Source: Micromonospora cabrerizensis | Lineage (GTDB): Bacteria; Actinomycetota; Actinomycetes; Mycobacteriales; Micromonosporaceae | Length of the DNA: 64,000 nucleotides | Assembly: GCF_022230955.1 (NCBI RefSeq) | Contig: NZ_JAKKFI010000064.1 | Location: 29,755 to 93,754, forward strand | Direction of reading: 5' to 3' | In this document: positions 16,370 to 26,477 of the stretch, piece after piece | Layout of the letters: every line of letters begins with the position of its first letter | Numbering within the stretch: position 1 is the stretch's first letter | Made by a program: the position numbers and the translations under genes | The notes under the pieces: generated by a model | What the model saw: only the letters and a program-made list of their open reading frames with translations | What the model was told of the DNA's origin: nothing | Databases searched by the model: none

Positions 16370-17437
16370 TCAGGCCGCGCGTGCGTACTGGGCGGGGCCG
16401 GAGTACGCGACGCCGAGCTTGGCGGCGGCCCGGCGCGGCCAGTACGGGTCGCGCAGCAGCTCCCGGCCCAGCAGCACCAGGTCGGCCTCGCCGCTGGCGA
16501 CGATCTGTTCGGCGTGCTCGGGCTCGACGATCAGGCCCACGGCGCCGGTCGGCACACCGGCGTCGCGGCGGATCTGGGCGGCCAGCGGCACCTGGTAGCC
16601 GGGGCCGAGCGGGATGCGCTGGTGGGTGCTGACGCCACCGGAGGACGCGTCGACCAGGTCGACGCCGACGCCGGCCAACTCGCCGGCGAGCACCACGCTG
16701 TCCTCGATCGTCCAACCGCCCTCGACCCAGTCGGTGGCGGAGATCCGGGTCAGCACCGGCACGTCCTCACCGACGGCGGCGCGCACCGCGCGGGCCACCT
16801 CCAGGGTGAGTCGCATCCGGGCGGCCCGGTCGCCGCCGTAGGAGTCGGTGCGGTGGTTGGTCAGCGGCGAGAGGAACTCGTTGAGCAGGTAACCGTGCGC
16901 GGCGTGGATCTCCACGGCGGCGAAGCCGGCGTCCAGCGCACGCTCGGCGGCTGCCGCGAACGCCTGGACCACGCCGGCGATGCCGGCCTCGTCGAGGCTG
17001 GTCGGCGTCCGGTAGCCGGCGGTGAACGGCTCCGAGCCGGGCGCGACGGGCGTCCAGCCACCCTCGGTGTCGGGCACGCCGCCGCGTTCCGGAGCCCACG
17101 GCCGGTAGGTGGAGGCCTTGAACCCGGCGTGCGCGAGCTGCACGGCCGGCACGGCGCCGTGGGCGGCGACGAACGCGGTCACCGGTCGCCAGGCGTCGAC
17201 GTGCGCGCCGGACCACAGCCCGGTGTCCTGCGGGCTGATCCGGCCCTCGGGGAGCACGGCGGTCGCCTCGGTCAGGATCAGGCCGGCGCCGCCGACCGCG
17301 CGACTGCCGAGGTGGATCAGGTGCCAGTCGGTGGGCAGACCGTCGGGGCCGGCCGAGTACTGGCACATGGGCGCCATGGCGATCCGGTTGGGCAGGGTCA
17401 CCGCGCGCAGGGCCAGGGGGGCGAACAGGGAACTCAT
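16370..17437 (-). CDS. NADH:flavin oxidoreductase, old yellow enzyme family (YqjM/NamA-like)
   Basis: 355 residues, the length of the YqjM subclass. FMN TIM barrel: N-terminal LFAPLALRAVTLPNRIAMAPMCQYSA (Cys of the YqjM class), substrate His pair in EIHAAHGYLLNEFLSPLTNHRTDSYGG, and phosphate-binding GLIVEPEHAEQIVASGEADLVLLGRELLRDPYWP at the C-terminus. Reduces activated alkenes with NAD(P)H; physiological substrate unknown. Monocistronic: a strong terminator sits just upstream and another just downstream. Confidence 0.93.
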   Translation of the reverse strand: MSSLFAPLALRAVTLPNRIAMAPMCQYSAGPDGLPTDWHLIHLGSRAVGGAGLILTEATAVLPEGRISPQDTGLWSGAHVDAWRPVTAFVAAHGAVPAVQLAHAGFKASTYRPWAPERGGVPDTEGGWTPVAPGSEPFTAGYRTPTSLDEAGIAGVVQAFAAAAERALDAGFAAVEIHAAHGYLLNEFLSPLTNHRTDSYGGDRAARMRLTLEVARAVRAAVGEDVPVLTRISATDWVEGGWTIEDSVVLAGELAGVGVDLVDASSGGVSTHQRIPLGPGYQVPLAAQIRRDAGVPTGAVGLIVEPEHAEQIVASGEADLVLLGRELLRDPYWPRRAAAKLGVAYSGPAQYARAA

Positions 17438-17456
17438 GGGGTCATCCTCTCGAAGA

Positions 17457-17492
17457 CGGCGACGGGCCCCTCCGGGGAGGGGCCCGTCGCCG
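17457..17492 (-). terminator. Strong GC stem-loop after the DAACS symporter gene
   Basis: 17-bp perfect arms (CGGCGACGGGCCCCTCC and complement) with a 2-nt spacer. On the minus strand it follows the symporter stop and precedes the OYE gene, so it separates the two units. Confidence 0.85.
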
Positions 17493-17507
17493 TCGGTGCC
17501 AACTGGA

Positions 17508-18824
17508 TCAGGCGGGTACGGGGCTCAGCTCGTCCTGTCGGGCCGGCCGGGGGTCGGCGACCGGCTCCGGGTCGGTCAGGTCCCGCCGACCGGCGGACTC
17601 GTACGCGGCCCGGTCGAGGGTGCCCTCGCGGGCGGCGACCACGGTCGGCACGAGTGCCTGGCCGGCCACGTTCGTGGCGGTGCGGATCATGTCCAGGATC
17701 GGGTCGATGGCCAGCAGCAGGCCGGCGCCGGCCAGCGGCAGACCCAGCGTGCTGAGGGTCAGGGTGAGCATGACGATCGCGCCGGTCAGGCCGGCGGTGG
17801 CCGCCGAGCCGACCACCGAGACGAAGGCGATCAGCAGGTAGTCGGTCACGCCGAGCTGCACACCGAACACCTGGGCCACGAAGATCGCGGCGAGCGCCGG
17901 GTAGATGGCGGCGCAACCGTCCATCTTCGTGGTGGCGCCGAACGGCACCGCGAACGAGGCGTACTCGCGGGGCACGCCGAGCCGCTCGACGGAGCGCTGG
18001 GTCACCGGCATGGTGCCGACCGAGGAGCGGGACACGAAGGCCAGCTGGATCGCCGGCCAGGCGCCGGCGAAGAACCGCAGCGGGTTGAGGCGCCCAGCGA
18101 GGATCAGCACCAGCGGGTAGACCACGAACAGCACGATGGCGCAGCCGACGTAGACGGCGGTGGTGAACTTCGCGAGGGGGGCCAGCAGGTCCCAGCCGTA
18201 CGAGGCGACGGCGTTGCCGATCAGGCCGAGGGTGCCGATCGGGGCGAGGCGGATGACCCACCAGAGCGCCTTCTGCACGATCTCCAGCAGGGACCGGTTC
18301 AGCGCCACGAACGGTTCGGCGGCGTCGCCGACCAGCAGGGCCGCGGCACCCACGACGACGGCGAGGAAGACGATCTGCAGGACGTTGCCCTCGACGAACG
18401 CGCCGACCGGGTTGGTGGGCACGATGCCGGTGAGGAAGTCGGTCCACGAGCCGGTGTTCTTCGGCGGGGCCGCACCACCCAGGTCGAGGGTCACGCCCCT
18501 GCCCGGGTTGGTGAGCAGGCCGAGGCCGATGCCGATGCTCACCGCGATCAGGGCGGTGATGCCGAACCACATCAGGGTCTTGACGGCGAGCCGGGCGGCG
18601 TTGGCGACGCCGCGCAGGCTGACCACGCTGACCACGATGGCGGTGAAGACCAGCGGAGGCACGGCCAGCTTGAGCAGCTGGATGAAGAGGCTGCCGACGG
18701 TGTGCAGGGTGCTGGTCAGCCAGCTCAGGTCGTTGGCGCGGGCCAGGAAGCCCAGCGCGACGCCGAGCACGAGGCCGAGCAGGATCTGCACGGAGAAGGG
18801 AATCTTGCGCAGGCCGAAAGGCAT
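17508..18824 (-). CDS. DAACS family sodium/proton symporter (dicarboxylate, amino acid or cystine)
   Basis: 438 residues, about 8 membrane helices plus re-entrant loops. Family motifs: SRSSVGTMPVT (Ser-rich hairpin), FGATTKMDGCAAIYPALAAIF, and the substrate-binding DPILDMIRTATNVAGQALV. The family takes up C4-dicarboxylates, Glu/Asp or, in the TcyP/YdjN branch, L-cystine. A Cys-containing leader peptide (18876-18953) upstream favours the cystine branch. ATG 18824 has only a weak Shine-Dalgarno. The last ~50 residues are a hydrophilic Pro/Asp tail. Confidence 0.92.
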   Translation of the reverse strand: MPFGLRKIPFSVQILLGLVLGVALGFLARANDLSWLTSTLHTVGSLFIQLLKLAVPPLVFTAIVVSVVSLRGVANAARLAVKTLMWFGITALIAVSIGIGLGLLTNPGRGVTLDLGGAAPPKNTGSWTDFLTGIVPTNPVGAFVEGNVLQIVFLAVVVGAAALLVGDAAEPFVALNRSLLEIVQKALWWVIRLAPIGTLGLIGNAVASYGWDLLAPLAKFTTAVYVGCAIVLFVVYPLVLILAGRLNPLRFFAGAWPAIQLAFVSRSSVGTMPVTQRSVERLGVPREYASFAVPFGATTKMDGCAAIYPALAAIFVAQVFGVQLGVTDYLLIAFVSVVGSAATAGLTGAIVMLTLTLSTLGLPLAGAGLLLAIDPILDMIRTATNVAGQALVPTVVAAREGTLDRAAYESAGRRDLTDPEPVADPRPARQDELSPVPA

Positions 18825-18875
18825 GAGACGTTGTCCAATTGTCTGGTTCCGAGCGGGTGGGCGTAGGTGGTGCGG

Positions 18876-18953
18876 CTACGCCGGACAGACGCCGCTGGCC
18901 TGCAGTCGGAGATCGACGTACAGGCGCTCGGTGAGGCCCCAGACATTGGTCAT
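18876..18953 (-). CDS. 25-residue putative leader peptide with C-terminal Cys
   Basis: ATG 18953 to TAG 18876, peptide of 25 residues with core LTERLYVDLRLQASGVC. This matches the pattern LT-R--VDL-R-ASA-C of the short peptides annotated as putative leader peptides upstream of sulfur-related and transport genes in actinobacteria. No clear Shine-Dalgarno; TAACGT 9 nt upstream of the ATG could be a -10 box giving an almost leaderless mRNA. The stop is 52 nt before the symporter ATG, suitable for attenuation by ribosome stalling at the Cys codon. Below the usual gene-calling length, so easily missed. Confidence 0.6.
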   Translation of the reverse strand: MTNVWGLTERLYVDLRLQASGVCPA

Positions 18954-19034
18954 CGCTCGCCGACGTTACGCCGATTCCCGCGCAAAGGAAGGGGTGATCG
19001 GCGTGAGGCTCCTTACATCCCGTCGCGCGTCGCC

Positions 19035-19691
19035 CTACCGGCGGGCCAGGGCGAGGATGGTCCCGGTCGCGACGCCCCACAGCACCGCGACAGCGAGGAC
19101 CAGCCGCTCCAGCACGCCCACCACCGGACCCCGGCCGAGGACGAGCATCGCCAGCCCCACCGTTGCGCAGAGCGGCAGGGCCACCACGGCGGCCATGCCG
19201 GCCAGCCGACGGAGCACCGGGCCCGCCGGCCCGGACACCGCGAGCGTGACCATGGCGAGGACCACCGAGGCGGTCGCCGCGATGCTCGTGCCACCGTGCA
19301 CCAGATCCGCCGCCGTCGCCCGCTCGAACGGTGGCAGTGGGCAGCCGGCGGAGCAGGTCACCGCCCCGGACACGGCGGTGAAGACGGCGCCGGTGGCGAG
19401 CAGGGCCGGTGCCGCCCACACCCCGGGAGGCAGCGCCGCGCCGACCAGCAGCAGAGCGGCAGCCAGGGCGAGGATCCCGATCCGGTACGTCGTGGCGTGA
19501 CCGCTGCCGGCGATGCCCGCCTCGCTGACGTACCCGGTGAGCCCTGGACCGGGACCGGCGATGACGGCGGCGGTCACCGCGACCGCACCGGCCAGCGCGC
19601 AGCCGGCCGCGGCGGACCCGGCGACGCGGCGGGCGACGTCGGCGTAGGCCCTCGGCGCGGTCGTGGTGCCGGGCCGACCCGGCTCAGCCAC
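19035..19691 (-). CDS. DUF998 family membrane protein
   Basis: 218 residues with about 6 hydrophobic helices, in the arrangement of DUF998 proteins (ISEAG-like YVSEAGIAGSGHATTYRIG after the first helix, CSAGCPLPPFERATAADLVHGGTS before the fourth). Function unknown. GTG 19691 overlaps the 3' end of the upstream reductase gene by 8 nt, so the two are probably cotranscribed and coupled. Confidence 0.8.
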   Translation of the reverse strand: MAEPGRPGTTTAPRAYADVARRVAGSAAAGCALAGAVAVTAAVIAGPGPGLTGYVSEAGIAGSGHATTYRIGILALAAALLLVGAALPPGVWAAPALLATGAVFTAVSGAVTCSAGCPLPPFERATAADLVHGGTSIAATASVVLAMVTLAVSGPAGPVLRRLAGMAAVVALPLCATVGLAMLVLGRGPVVGVLERLVLAVAVLWGVATGTILALARR

Positions 19692-20649
19692 GCCCGTGCG
19701 GCGTGCTCCACCCGGAGTCGTCAGGCCCGAGCGGCACGATCCCGCTCGGGTTGATCTCCCGGTGGGTGCCGTAGTAGTGCCGCTTGATGTGGTCGAAGTC
19801 CACCGTCTCGCCGAAGCCCGGGGTCTGGAACAGGTCCCGGGCGTACGCCCAGAGCACCGGCATCTCGGTCAGCTTCTGCCGGTTGCACTTGAAGTGGCCG
19901 TGGTAGGCGGCGTCGAAGCGGACCAGCGTGGTGAACAGCCGGACATCGGCCTCGGTGATCGCGTCACCCATCAGGTAGCGCTGCCCGGCCAGTCGCTCGG
20001 ACAGCGTGTCCAGCCGGGCGAAGAGTGCCCGGAACGCCTCGTCGTACGCCTCCTGGGAGGTGGCGAACCCGCACCGGTAGACGCCGTTGTTGACGTCGGT
20101 GTGGATCTCGGCCATCAGCGCGTCCATCTCGGGGCGCAGCGCGACCGGATACAGGTCCGGCGCCCCCGCACGGTGCAGCGACCGCCACTCGGTGGAGAGG
20201 TCGAGGGTGAGCTGCGGGTAGTCGTTGGTGACGACCCGGCCGGTCAGGGTGTCGACCAGCGCCGGCACGGTCACCCGGCCGGTGTAGTCCGGGTCGGTGG
20301 CCAGGTACGCCTCGGAGAGGAAGCTCACGCCGAGGACCGGGTCGAAGCCGTCCGGGTCGAGGGCGAACGCCCAGCCCCGTTCGTCGCGGATCGGGTCGAC
20401 GGTGCCCAGCGAGATCGCGTCGTCCAGCCCGAGCAGGCCCCGCACGATCCTCGCCCGGTGCGCCCACGGGCAGGCACGGCACCAGATCAGCCGGTACCGG
20501 CCGGCCTCCAACGGCCAACGGTCCTGCTCGTCGGGCCCGCCACCGGGCGGGGAGGTCGAGTCGGCGGTCACCCGACCGGTGAACCGGTTGGGCTGACGGA
20601 CGAACGCGCCGCCGCCGCTGGTCTCTGCGCTGAACTGGGCCCGGGCCAT
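19684..20649 (-). CDS. Glutathionyl-hydroquinone reductase-like protein (GST/ECM4-YqjG family)
   Basis: 321 residues. Thioredoxin-fold N-terminal half with the family active site CRACPWAHR (Cys of CPWA at about residue 60) and an all-helical GST C-terminal half (CGFATSQEAYDEAFRALFARLD... LMGDAITEADVRLFTTLVRFD). The family reduces glutathionyl-hydroquinones; actinomycetes use mycothiol instead of glutathione, so the thiol partner here may be mycothiol (inference). Divergent from the thiolase gene over 106 bp. Confidence 0.9.
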   Translation of the reverse strand: MARAQFSAETSGGGAFVRQPNRFTGRVTADSTSPPGGGPDEQDRWPLEAGRYRLIWCRACPWAHRARIVRGLLGLDDAISLGTVDPIRDERGWAFALDPDGFDPVLGVSFLSEAYLATDPDYTGRVTVPALVDTLTGRVVTNDYPQLTLDLSTEWRSLHRAGAPDLYPVALRPEMDALMAEIHTDVNNGVYRCGFATSQEAYDEAFRALFARLDTLSERLAGQRYLMGDAITEADVRLFTTLVRFDAAYHGHFKCNRQKLTEMPVLWAYARDLFQTPGFGETVDFDHIKRHYYGTHREINPSGIVPLGPDDSGWSTPHGRG

Positions 20650-20755
20650 GCCGTCAACCTATCCGCTGCCGACGCGGATATCCTGGCGGCCGGCAGCCCC
20701 CGCGACCCGGTGGGTGTGCCCCACCCCCGCCGTCTGCACCCCCGAAGGACTCGCG

Positions 20756-21961
<1,206 letters not shown>

Positions 21962-22071
21962 AGTGGTCCACACCACACGACCCGCGGGTCGACCGGTGCC
22001 CACGCGTGCCCGCTGCGCGCCCCGACGCCGGTGCTGTCCCGCGCCGCGGCGATGAACTGGGGAGCACGCTG

Positions 22072-22884
22072 ATGCCGGACGGACTGCCGACCGAGATCGA
22101 TCTGACCAGGCCCAGCGCGGCCCGGGTGTACGACTACTTCCTGGGCGGGGCGCACAACTTCGAGATCGACCGGCAGTTGGCCGAACAGATCGCCAGCATG
22201 ACCCCGAATCTCGCCGCCACCATGCGCTCCGGCCGGGACTTCCTGCGCCGGGCCGTCCGGGTGCTGCTCGACGCCGGCATCGACCAGTTTCTCGACATCG
22301 GCTCCGGAATTCCCACCGTGGGCAACGTGCACGAGGTGGCCCAGGGGGTCAACCCCAAGGCCCGGGTGGTGTATGTCGACATCGACCCGGTGGCGGTCGC
22401 GCACAGCCGGGAGCTGCTGGCCGGCAACGAGCTGACCGGGGTGATCCACGCGGACCTGCGTGAGCCGGAGCGGATCCTCGCCGAGACCCGGCAGCTCGGG
22501 CTGATCGACTTCAGCCGGCCGATGGGCATCCTGCTGGCCGGGGTGGTGCACTTCATCCCCGACGGCGACCGGCCGGAGGAGATCCTGGCCACCCTGCGGG
22601 CCGCCGCCGCGCCGGGCAGCTTCCTGGTCGTCTCGCACTCCACCTTCGAGGACCAGCCGCAGGAGATGCTGGACGCCCAGCGCCTCTCCGCGCGGACGGA
22701 CACCGAGATCACCCTGCGTTCCCGCGCACAGGTCACCGGTTTCTTCGGGGACTGGACGGTCCTCGAACCGGGCGTGGTGCACATGCCGCTCTGGCGTCCC
22801 GACTCACCGTCCGACGTGGACGAGCACCCGGAGCGGTTCGGCGCCTTCGGGGGCGTCGCCCGGTACGACCAGCGCGCCGGCTGA
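22072..22884 (+). CDS. DUF574 family SAM-dependent methyltransferase-like protein
   Basis: 270 residues. Family start TEIDLTRPSAARVYDYFLGGAHNFEIDR, SAM motif FLDIGSGIPTVGNVHEVAQ, and RVVYVDIDPVAVAHSRELL. DUF574 (PF04672) proteins are abundant in actinomycetes and their substrates are unknown. GGGGAG 10 nt before ATG 22072. Only 4 nt separate it from the diguanylate cyclase/phosphodiesterase gene, so they form an operon. Confidence 0.92.
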   Translation: MPDGLPTEIDLTRPSAARVYDYFLGGAHNFEIDRQLAEQIASMTPNLAATMRSGRDFLRRAVRVLLDAGIDQFLDIGSGIPTVGNVHEVAQGVNPKARVVYVDIDPVAVAHSRELLAGNELTGVIHADLREPERILAETRQLGLIDFSRPMGILLAGVVHFIPDGDRPEEILATLRAAAAPGSFLVVSHSTFEDQPQEMLDAQRLSARTDTEITLRSRAQVTGFFGDWTVLEPGVVHMPLWRPDSPSDVDEHPERFGAFGGVARYDQRAG

Positions 22885-22888
22885 TCCC

Positions 22889-25108
22889 GTGGCCGCCGTC
22901 CCGGACCCCGCCGGGGTCGATGCCGGCCGGGACCCCGCCGGGGTCGACGCCGGCCGGGACCCCGCCGGGGTCGACGCCGGCCGGGCCGATGCGCAGGGGT
23001 ACGCCGCCGACTGGGCCCGTGCGGTACGCCGCCTCGGGTTCGTGCCGCTCAGCGCGGCCGAGACCGAGCGGCTGCTGCTGGTGCACACGATCCGGCTGGC
23101 GCAGGCGGTGCGGGCGGAGCCGTTCACCGCCCGCACCGCCGAGGAGGTCGGGTGGGCGCTGGTGGAGGCGCACCTGACCGAGCCGCAGGCCCTGGACTGG
23201 ACGCTGCACGCCCTCGGTGCGGATTTCGCCGACCGGGTGCTGGGTGCCGTCGACCGGCCGGTGGACCTCACCGACCGGGTGGCGGCGATGCAGGGCGCGT
23301 TGGCCGCCGGGTTCGCCCGCGCGCTTCGCGACCGCACCTTCAGTCAGCAGGAGCGGATCGCCCGGTCTGCCTGGCAGGCGCGCGACGAGGTCGAGCAGGC
23401 GCTGCGCGACAGCGAGGCACGGTTCCGGGCCGTCTTCACCGGCGCCGCGATCGGGATCGGCATCGCGGGCGTGGACGGTCGGATCATCGACGTCAACCAG
23501 GCCTTCGCCGACATGCTCGGCTACTCGATCGAGGAGTTGTGCGAGACCAACGTGGCGGCACTGTTCCACGCCGACGACGCCGCCGGGATGTGGGAGCTGT
23601 ACCAGGAGCTGATCGAGGGCAAACACGACGCGGCCCGGGTGGAGAAGCGCTACCACCGCAAGGACGGCAGCGTGGTCTGGACGGATCTGGCCGTCTCACT
23701 GATCCGGCACGACGACGGCCGCCCCCGGTTCACCGTCGCGATGATCGAGGACATCACCCAGCGGTACGAGCTCCAGCAGCGGCTGCGCTTCCAGGCCCTG
23801 CACGACCCGCTGACCGGGCTGCCCAACCGCACGTTGTTCTTCGAGACGCTGGGTCGGGTCCTCGACGGCGCGGGCACGGGGCGGCGGGTCGGGGTCTGCT
23901 TCCTCGACCTGGACGGCTTCAAGGCGATCAACGACAGCCTCGGTCACGACCTCGGTGACCGGCTGCTGGTGATGATCGGCCGGAGGCTGGCCGCGTGCGT
24001 GGCCGACCGCGGCCACCTGGTCGCCCGGATGGGCGGCGACGAGTTCGTGATCCTCGTCGACGGAGGGGACGACATCGACGACGCGATCGCCGTCGCGGAG
24101 GCCGCACTGGAGGCCGTCGCGTCCCCGGTGCACGTCGGTGACCACCAGTTGGCTGTCTCGGCCAGTGTGGGCATCGTGCAGTGCCCGGCCGCGGAGACCA
24201 CCCCGTCCGAGCTGATGAAGGCCGCGGACACCACGCTGTACTGGGCGAAGGCGGCGGGCCGGGGCCGGTGGGCGGTCTACGACCCGGAGCGCAGTGCCCG
24301 GGACATCGCACGGTCGGCGCTGGTGGCCGGGCTGCCGGCCGCACTGGAACGGGGCGAGTTCGTCCTGCACTACCAGCCGATCGTGTCGCTGCTGGAGGGC
24401 AGGATGCTCGCGGTGGAGGCGCTGGTCCGGTGGGAGCACCCGGAGCTGGGCCTGATCGGGCCGGACCGGTTCATCGGCCTGGCCGAGGAGACCGGCCTGA
24501 TCATCCGACTCGGTGAGTGGGTGCTGCGGCAGGCCTGTCACGACGCCGAGCGGTGGTGGCGGGAGTTCCCCGAGGCCAGGCTGGTGGTCAGCGTCAACCT
24601 GGCCGGGCGACAGGCCGACGACCCGGCGATCGTGGAGACCGTGGCCGACGCACTGCACACCAGCGGGCTGCCCGCGGATCTGCTCCAACTGGAGCTGACC
24701 GAGAGCGCGGTGATGGGCAGCGCCGACGAGCCTCTGCGCAGCCTGTACCGGCTCGCCGCGCTCGGTGTCCGGCTGGCGGTGGACGACTTCGGCACCGGGT
24801 ACTCCAACCTGGCGTACCTGCGGCGGCTGCCGATCCACTGCCTGAAGCTCGCCGGCCCTTTCGTCGAGGGCATCCGCGCCGACGGGACCGACGTCGCCGC
24901 CGACCACCGCGACGAACGGATCGTCGACGCGTTGGTCCGGTTGGCGCACGCGTTGGAGCTGTGGGTGACCGCCGAGGCGGTGGAGACCGGGGTGCAGGCG
25001 GAGCGGTTGCGGGCGCTGCGCTGTGACACCGGGCAGGGACGATTCTTCGGTGCCCCGGCCCCGGCCGACGCGATCACCGCTCGGCTCCGTGGCGGGGTGA
25101 CGGCGTGA
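22889..25108 (+). CDS. PAS-GGDEF-EAL cyclic di-GMP enzyme
   Basis: 739 residues, soluble. N-terminus: three 9-residue repeats (DPAGVDAGR), then a helical region to ~170, a PAS domain (~175-295), GGDEF (~310-465; intact MGGDEF near 381-386) and EAL (~480-735). EAL catalytic residues are kept: EALVRW, VNLA, ELTES, VDDFGTG, CLK, AEAVET and a Gln in DTGQG. The RxxD inhibitory site before GGDEF is absent (RGHL). Both synthesis and hydrolysis of c-di-GMP are thus possible, presumably set by the PAS ligand. No membrane segment. GTG 22889 lacks a strong Shine-Dalgarno and may depend on coupling to the upstream gene. In Streptomyces c-di-GMP controls development. Confidence 0.93.
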   Translation: MAAVPDPAGVDAGRDPAGVDAGRDPAGVDAGRADAQGYAADWARAVRRLGFVPLSAAETERLLLVHTIRLAQAVRAEPFTARTAEEVGWALVEAHLTEPQALDWTLHALGADFADRVLGAVDRPVDLTDRVAAMQGALAAGFARALRDRTFSQQERIARSAWQARDEVEQALRDSEARFRAVFTGAAIGIGIAGVDGRIIDVNQAFADMLGYSIEELCETNVAALFHADDAAGMWELYQELIEGKHDAARVEKRYHRKDGSVVWTDLAVSLIRHDDGRPRFTVAMIEDITQRYELQQRLRFQALHDPLTGLPNRTLFFETLGRVLDGAGTGRRVGVCFLDLDGFKAINDSLGHDLGDRLLVMIGRRLAACVADRGHLVARMGGDEFVILVDGGDDIDDAIAVAEAALEAVASPVHVGDHQLAVSASVGIVQCPAAETTPSELMKAADTTLYWAKAAGRGRWAVYDPERSARDIARSALVAGLPAALERGEFVLHYQPIVSLLEGRMLAVEALVRWEHPELGLIGPDRFIGLAEETGLIIRLGEWVLRQACHDAERWWREFPEARLVVSVNLAGRQADDPAIVETVADALHTSGLPADLLQLELTESAVMGSADEPLRSLYRLAALGVRLAVDDFGTGYSNLAYLRRLPIHCLKLAGPFVEGIRADGTDVAADHRDERIVDALVRLAHALELWVTAEAVETGVQAERLRALRCDTGQGRFFGAPAPADAITARLRGGVTA
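22913..22993 (+). repeat. 27-bp in-frame tandem repeat
   Basis: Three copies of GACCCCGCCGGGGTCGACGC plus CGGCCGG at the 5' end of the GGDEF-EAL gene, encoding DPAGVDAGR. The unit contains the palindrome GACCCCGCCGGGGTC. Confidence 0.85.
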
Positions 25109-25163
25109 GCGGGGGACCACTACGGTTCGGTCGGCACCGATGGCGACGATGGAGGGTGGCGAC

Positions 25164-25664
25164 GTGAGCCTGACGGACTCGCAGACCGTGGTGACGGTGG
25201 TGGCCGGGCTGGCCATCCTGGCCGGGTTGGCCGGCGTCGTGGTGCCCGGCCTGCCGGCGTTGCCGCTGTGCTGGGGTGGTGTGCTCGTGTGGGCGGTCTT
25301 CGGCGGTGCGGGCATGGGTGGCTGGGCCGTGTTCGCCGCTGCCACGGTGGTCGCGGCGGGCGGCGCCGTGATCAAGTACGCGTGGCCCGGCCGGAACCTG
25401 AAGCGCACCGGTGTGCCGACGTCCACACTGCTCGCCGGCGGGGTGCTCGGCATCGTCGGTTTCTTCGTGGTGCCGGTCGTGGGGCTGGTGCTCGGCTTCG
25501 TCGCCGGGGTGTGGGCGGCGGAGCGGCTGCGGCTCGGCAGCAACCAGCTCGCCTGGCCGTCCACCGTGCAGGCGCTCAAGGCAGCCGGTCTGTCGATGCT
25601 GGTCGAGTTCCTGGCCGCCTTTGTGGTGGCGGCCCTCTGGGTGACCGGCCTCCTCCTGACGTGA
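25164..25664 (+). CDS. DUF456 family membrane protein
   Basis: 166 residues, about 4-5 hydrophobic helices with Gly-rich helix packing (VVAGLAILAGLAGVVVPGLPALPL; GIVGFFVVPVVGLVLGFVAGVWAAE). This is the DUF456 pattern; function unknown. GTG 25164 has GGAGGG at 25151-25156; ATG 25140 in the same frame lacks such a site. Confidence 0.85.
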   Translation: MSLTDSQTVVTVVAGLAILAGLAGVVVPGLPALPLCWGGVLVWAVFGGAGMGGWAVFAAATVVAAGGAVIKYAWPGRNLKRTGVPTSTLLAGGVLGIVGFFVVPVVGLVLGFVAGVWAAERLRLGSNQLAWPSTVQALKAAGLSMLVEFLAAFVVAALWVTGLLLT

Positions 25665-25730
25665 CCCGCTGCCCTCGTTCGGACGAGTTCGGGGCGGGCC
25701 GGCGGCGCCGCGGCGGCTAGGGTCGAGGCC

Positions 25731-26477
25731 ATGCGCGTCGTGGTGCTTGGCGGTCTTGGTGGCTGGCCCACCGCCGAGCAGGCGTGTTCGGGCTTTCTGG
25801 TCGAGCACCAGGGCTTTCGGCTGTTGATCGATCCTGGCTACGCGACCCTGCAACCGCTGCTGGCCCGGCTGCCCGCCTCGGCGGTCGACGCGGTGTACGT
25901 CAGCCACGGCCATCCCGACCACTGCGCCGACCTGCAGCCGCTGCTGCGGGCACGGGTGTTGCCCGACCGTCCCGCGCCGGCCCTGCCGGTGTACGCGCCT
26001 GGCGGCAGCCTCGACCCGTTGCTCGCGATCGACGAGTCCGGGCTGGTCGACACGGCGTACGAACTGCACGCGTTCGCGCCCGGTGACACCTTCGACGTCG
26101 GCCCGTTCACGGTGCGGACCTGGTCCCTGCCGCACTGGGTGCCGAACGCCGGGGCGCGTTTCTCCGCCGACGGGACGGTGCTGGCCTACACCGGGGACAC
26201 CGGGCCGAGCCCGGCGTTGGTCGAGTTGGCCCGTGACGCCGACCTGCTGATCGCCGACGCGACATACGTCGACGAGATTCCGGAGCGAAACGTCGGATTC
26301 TTGTCGAGCGCAACCGAGGTGGGTCGCTATGCCACTGCGGCAGGGACCAGAGCGGTCCTGCTGACTCACCTGTGGCCGGGCACCGCGCCCGACGCGGCGG
26401 TCGCCGCGGCCCGGCGGGCGTACACCGGTTGGGTCGGCGTGGCCCGTCCGGGCCTGCTGGTCGACCTGCCCGCCTGA
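25731..26477 (+). CDS. MBL-fold metallohydrolase
   Basis: 248 residues. Zinc motif SHGHPDHCAD (HxHxDH) near 58-65, His in LPHWVP, Asp in YTGDTGPS, DATYVDE and His in LLTHLWPG: the complete beta-lactamase-fold metal site in the RNase Z-like subclass. Substrate unknown. No operon partner; starts 66 nt after the DUF456 gene, with AGGGTCGAGG before ATG 25731. Confidence 0.9.
   Translation: MRVVVLGGLGGWPTAEQACSGFLVEHQGFRLLIDPGYATLQPLLARLPASAVDAVYVSHGHPDHCADLQPLLRARVLPDRPAPALPVYAPGGSLDPLLAIDESGLVDTAYELHAFAPGDTFDVGPFTVRTWSLPHWVPNAGARFSADGTVLAYTGDTGPSPALVELARDADLLIADATYVDEIPERNVGFLSSATEVGRYATAAGTRAVLLTHLWPGTAPDAAVAAARRAYTGWVGVARPGLLVDLPA

Noticed and set aside
24841..24880. Inactive EAL domain because KID is replaced by KLA
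   Set aside because: The Asp of KID is not a metal or catalytic ligand; the catalytic Lys and other residues are present.
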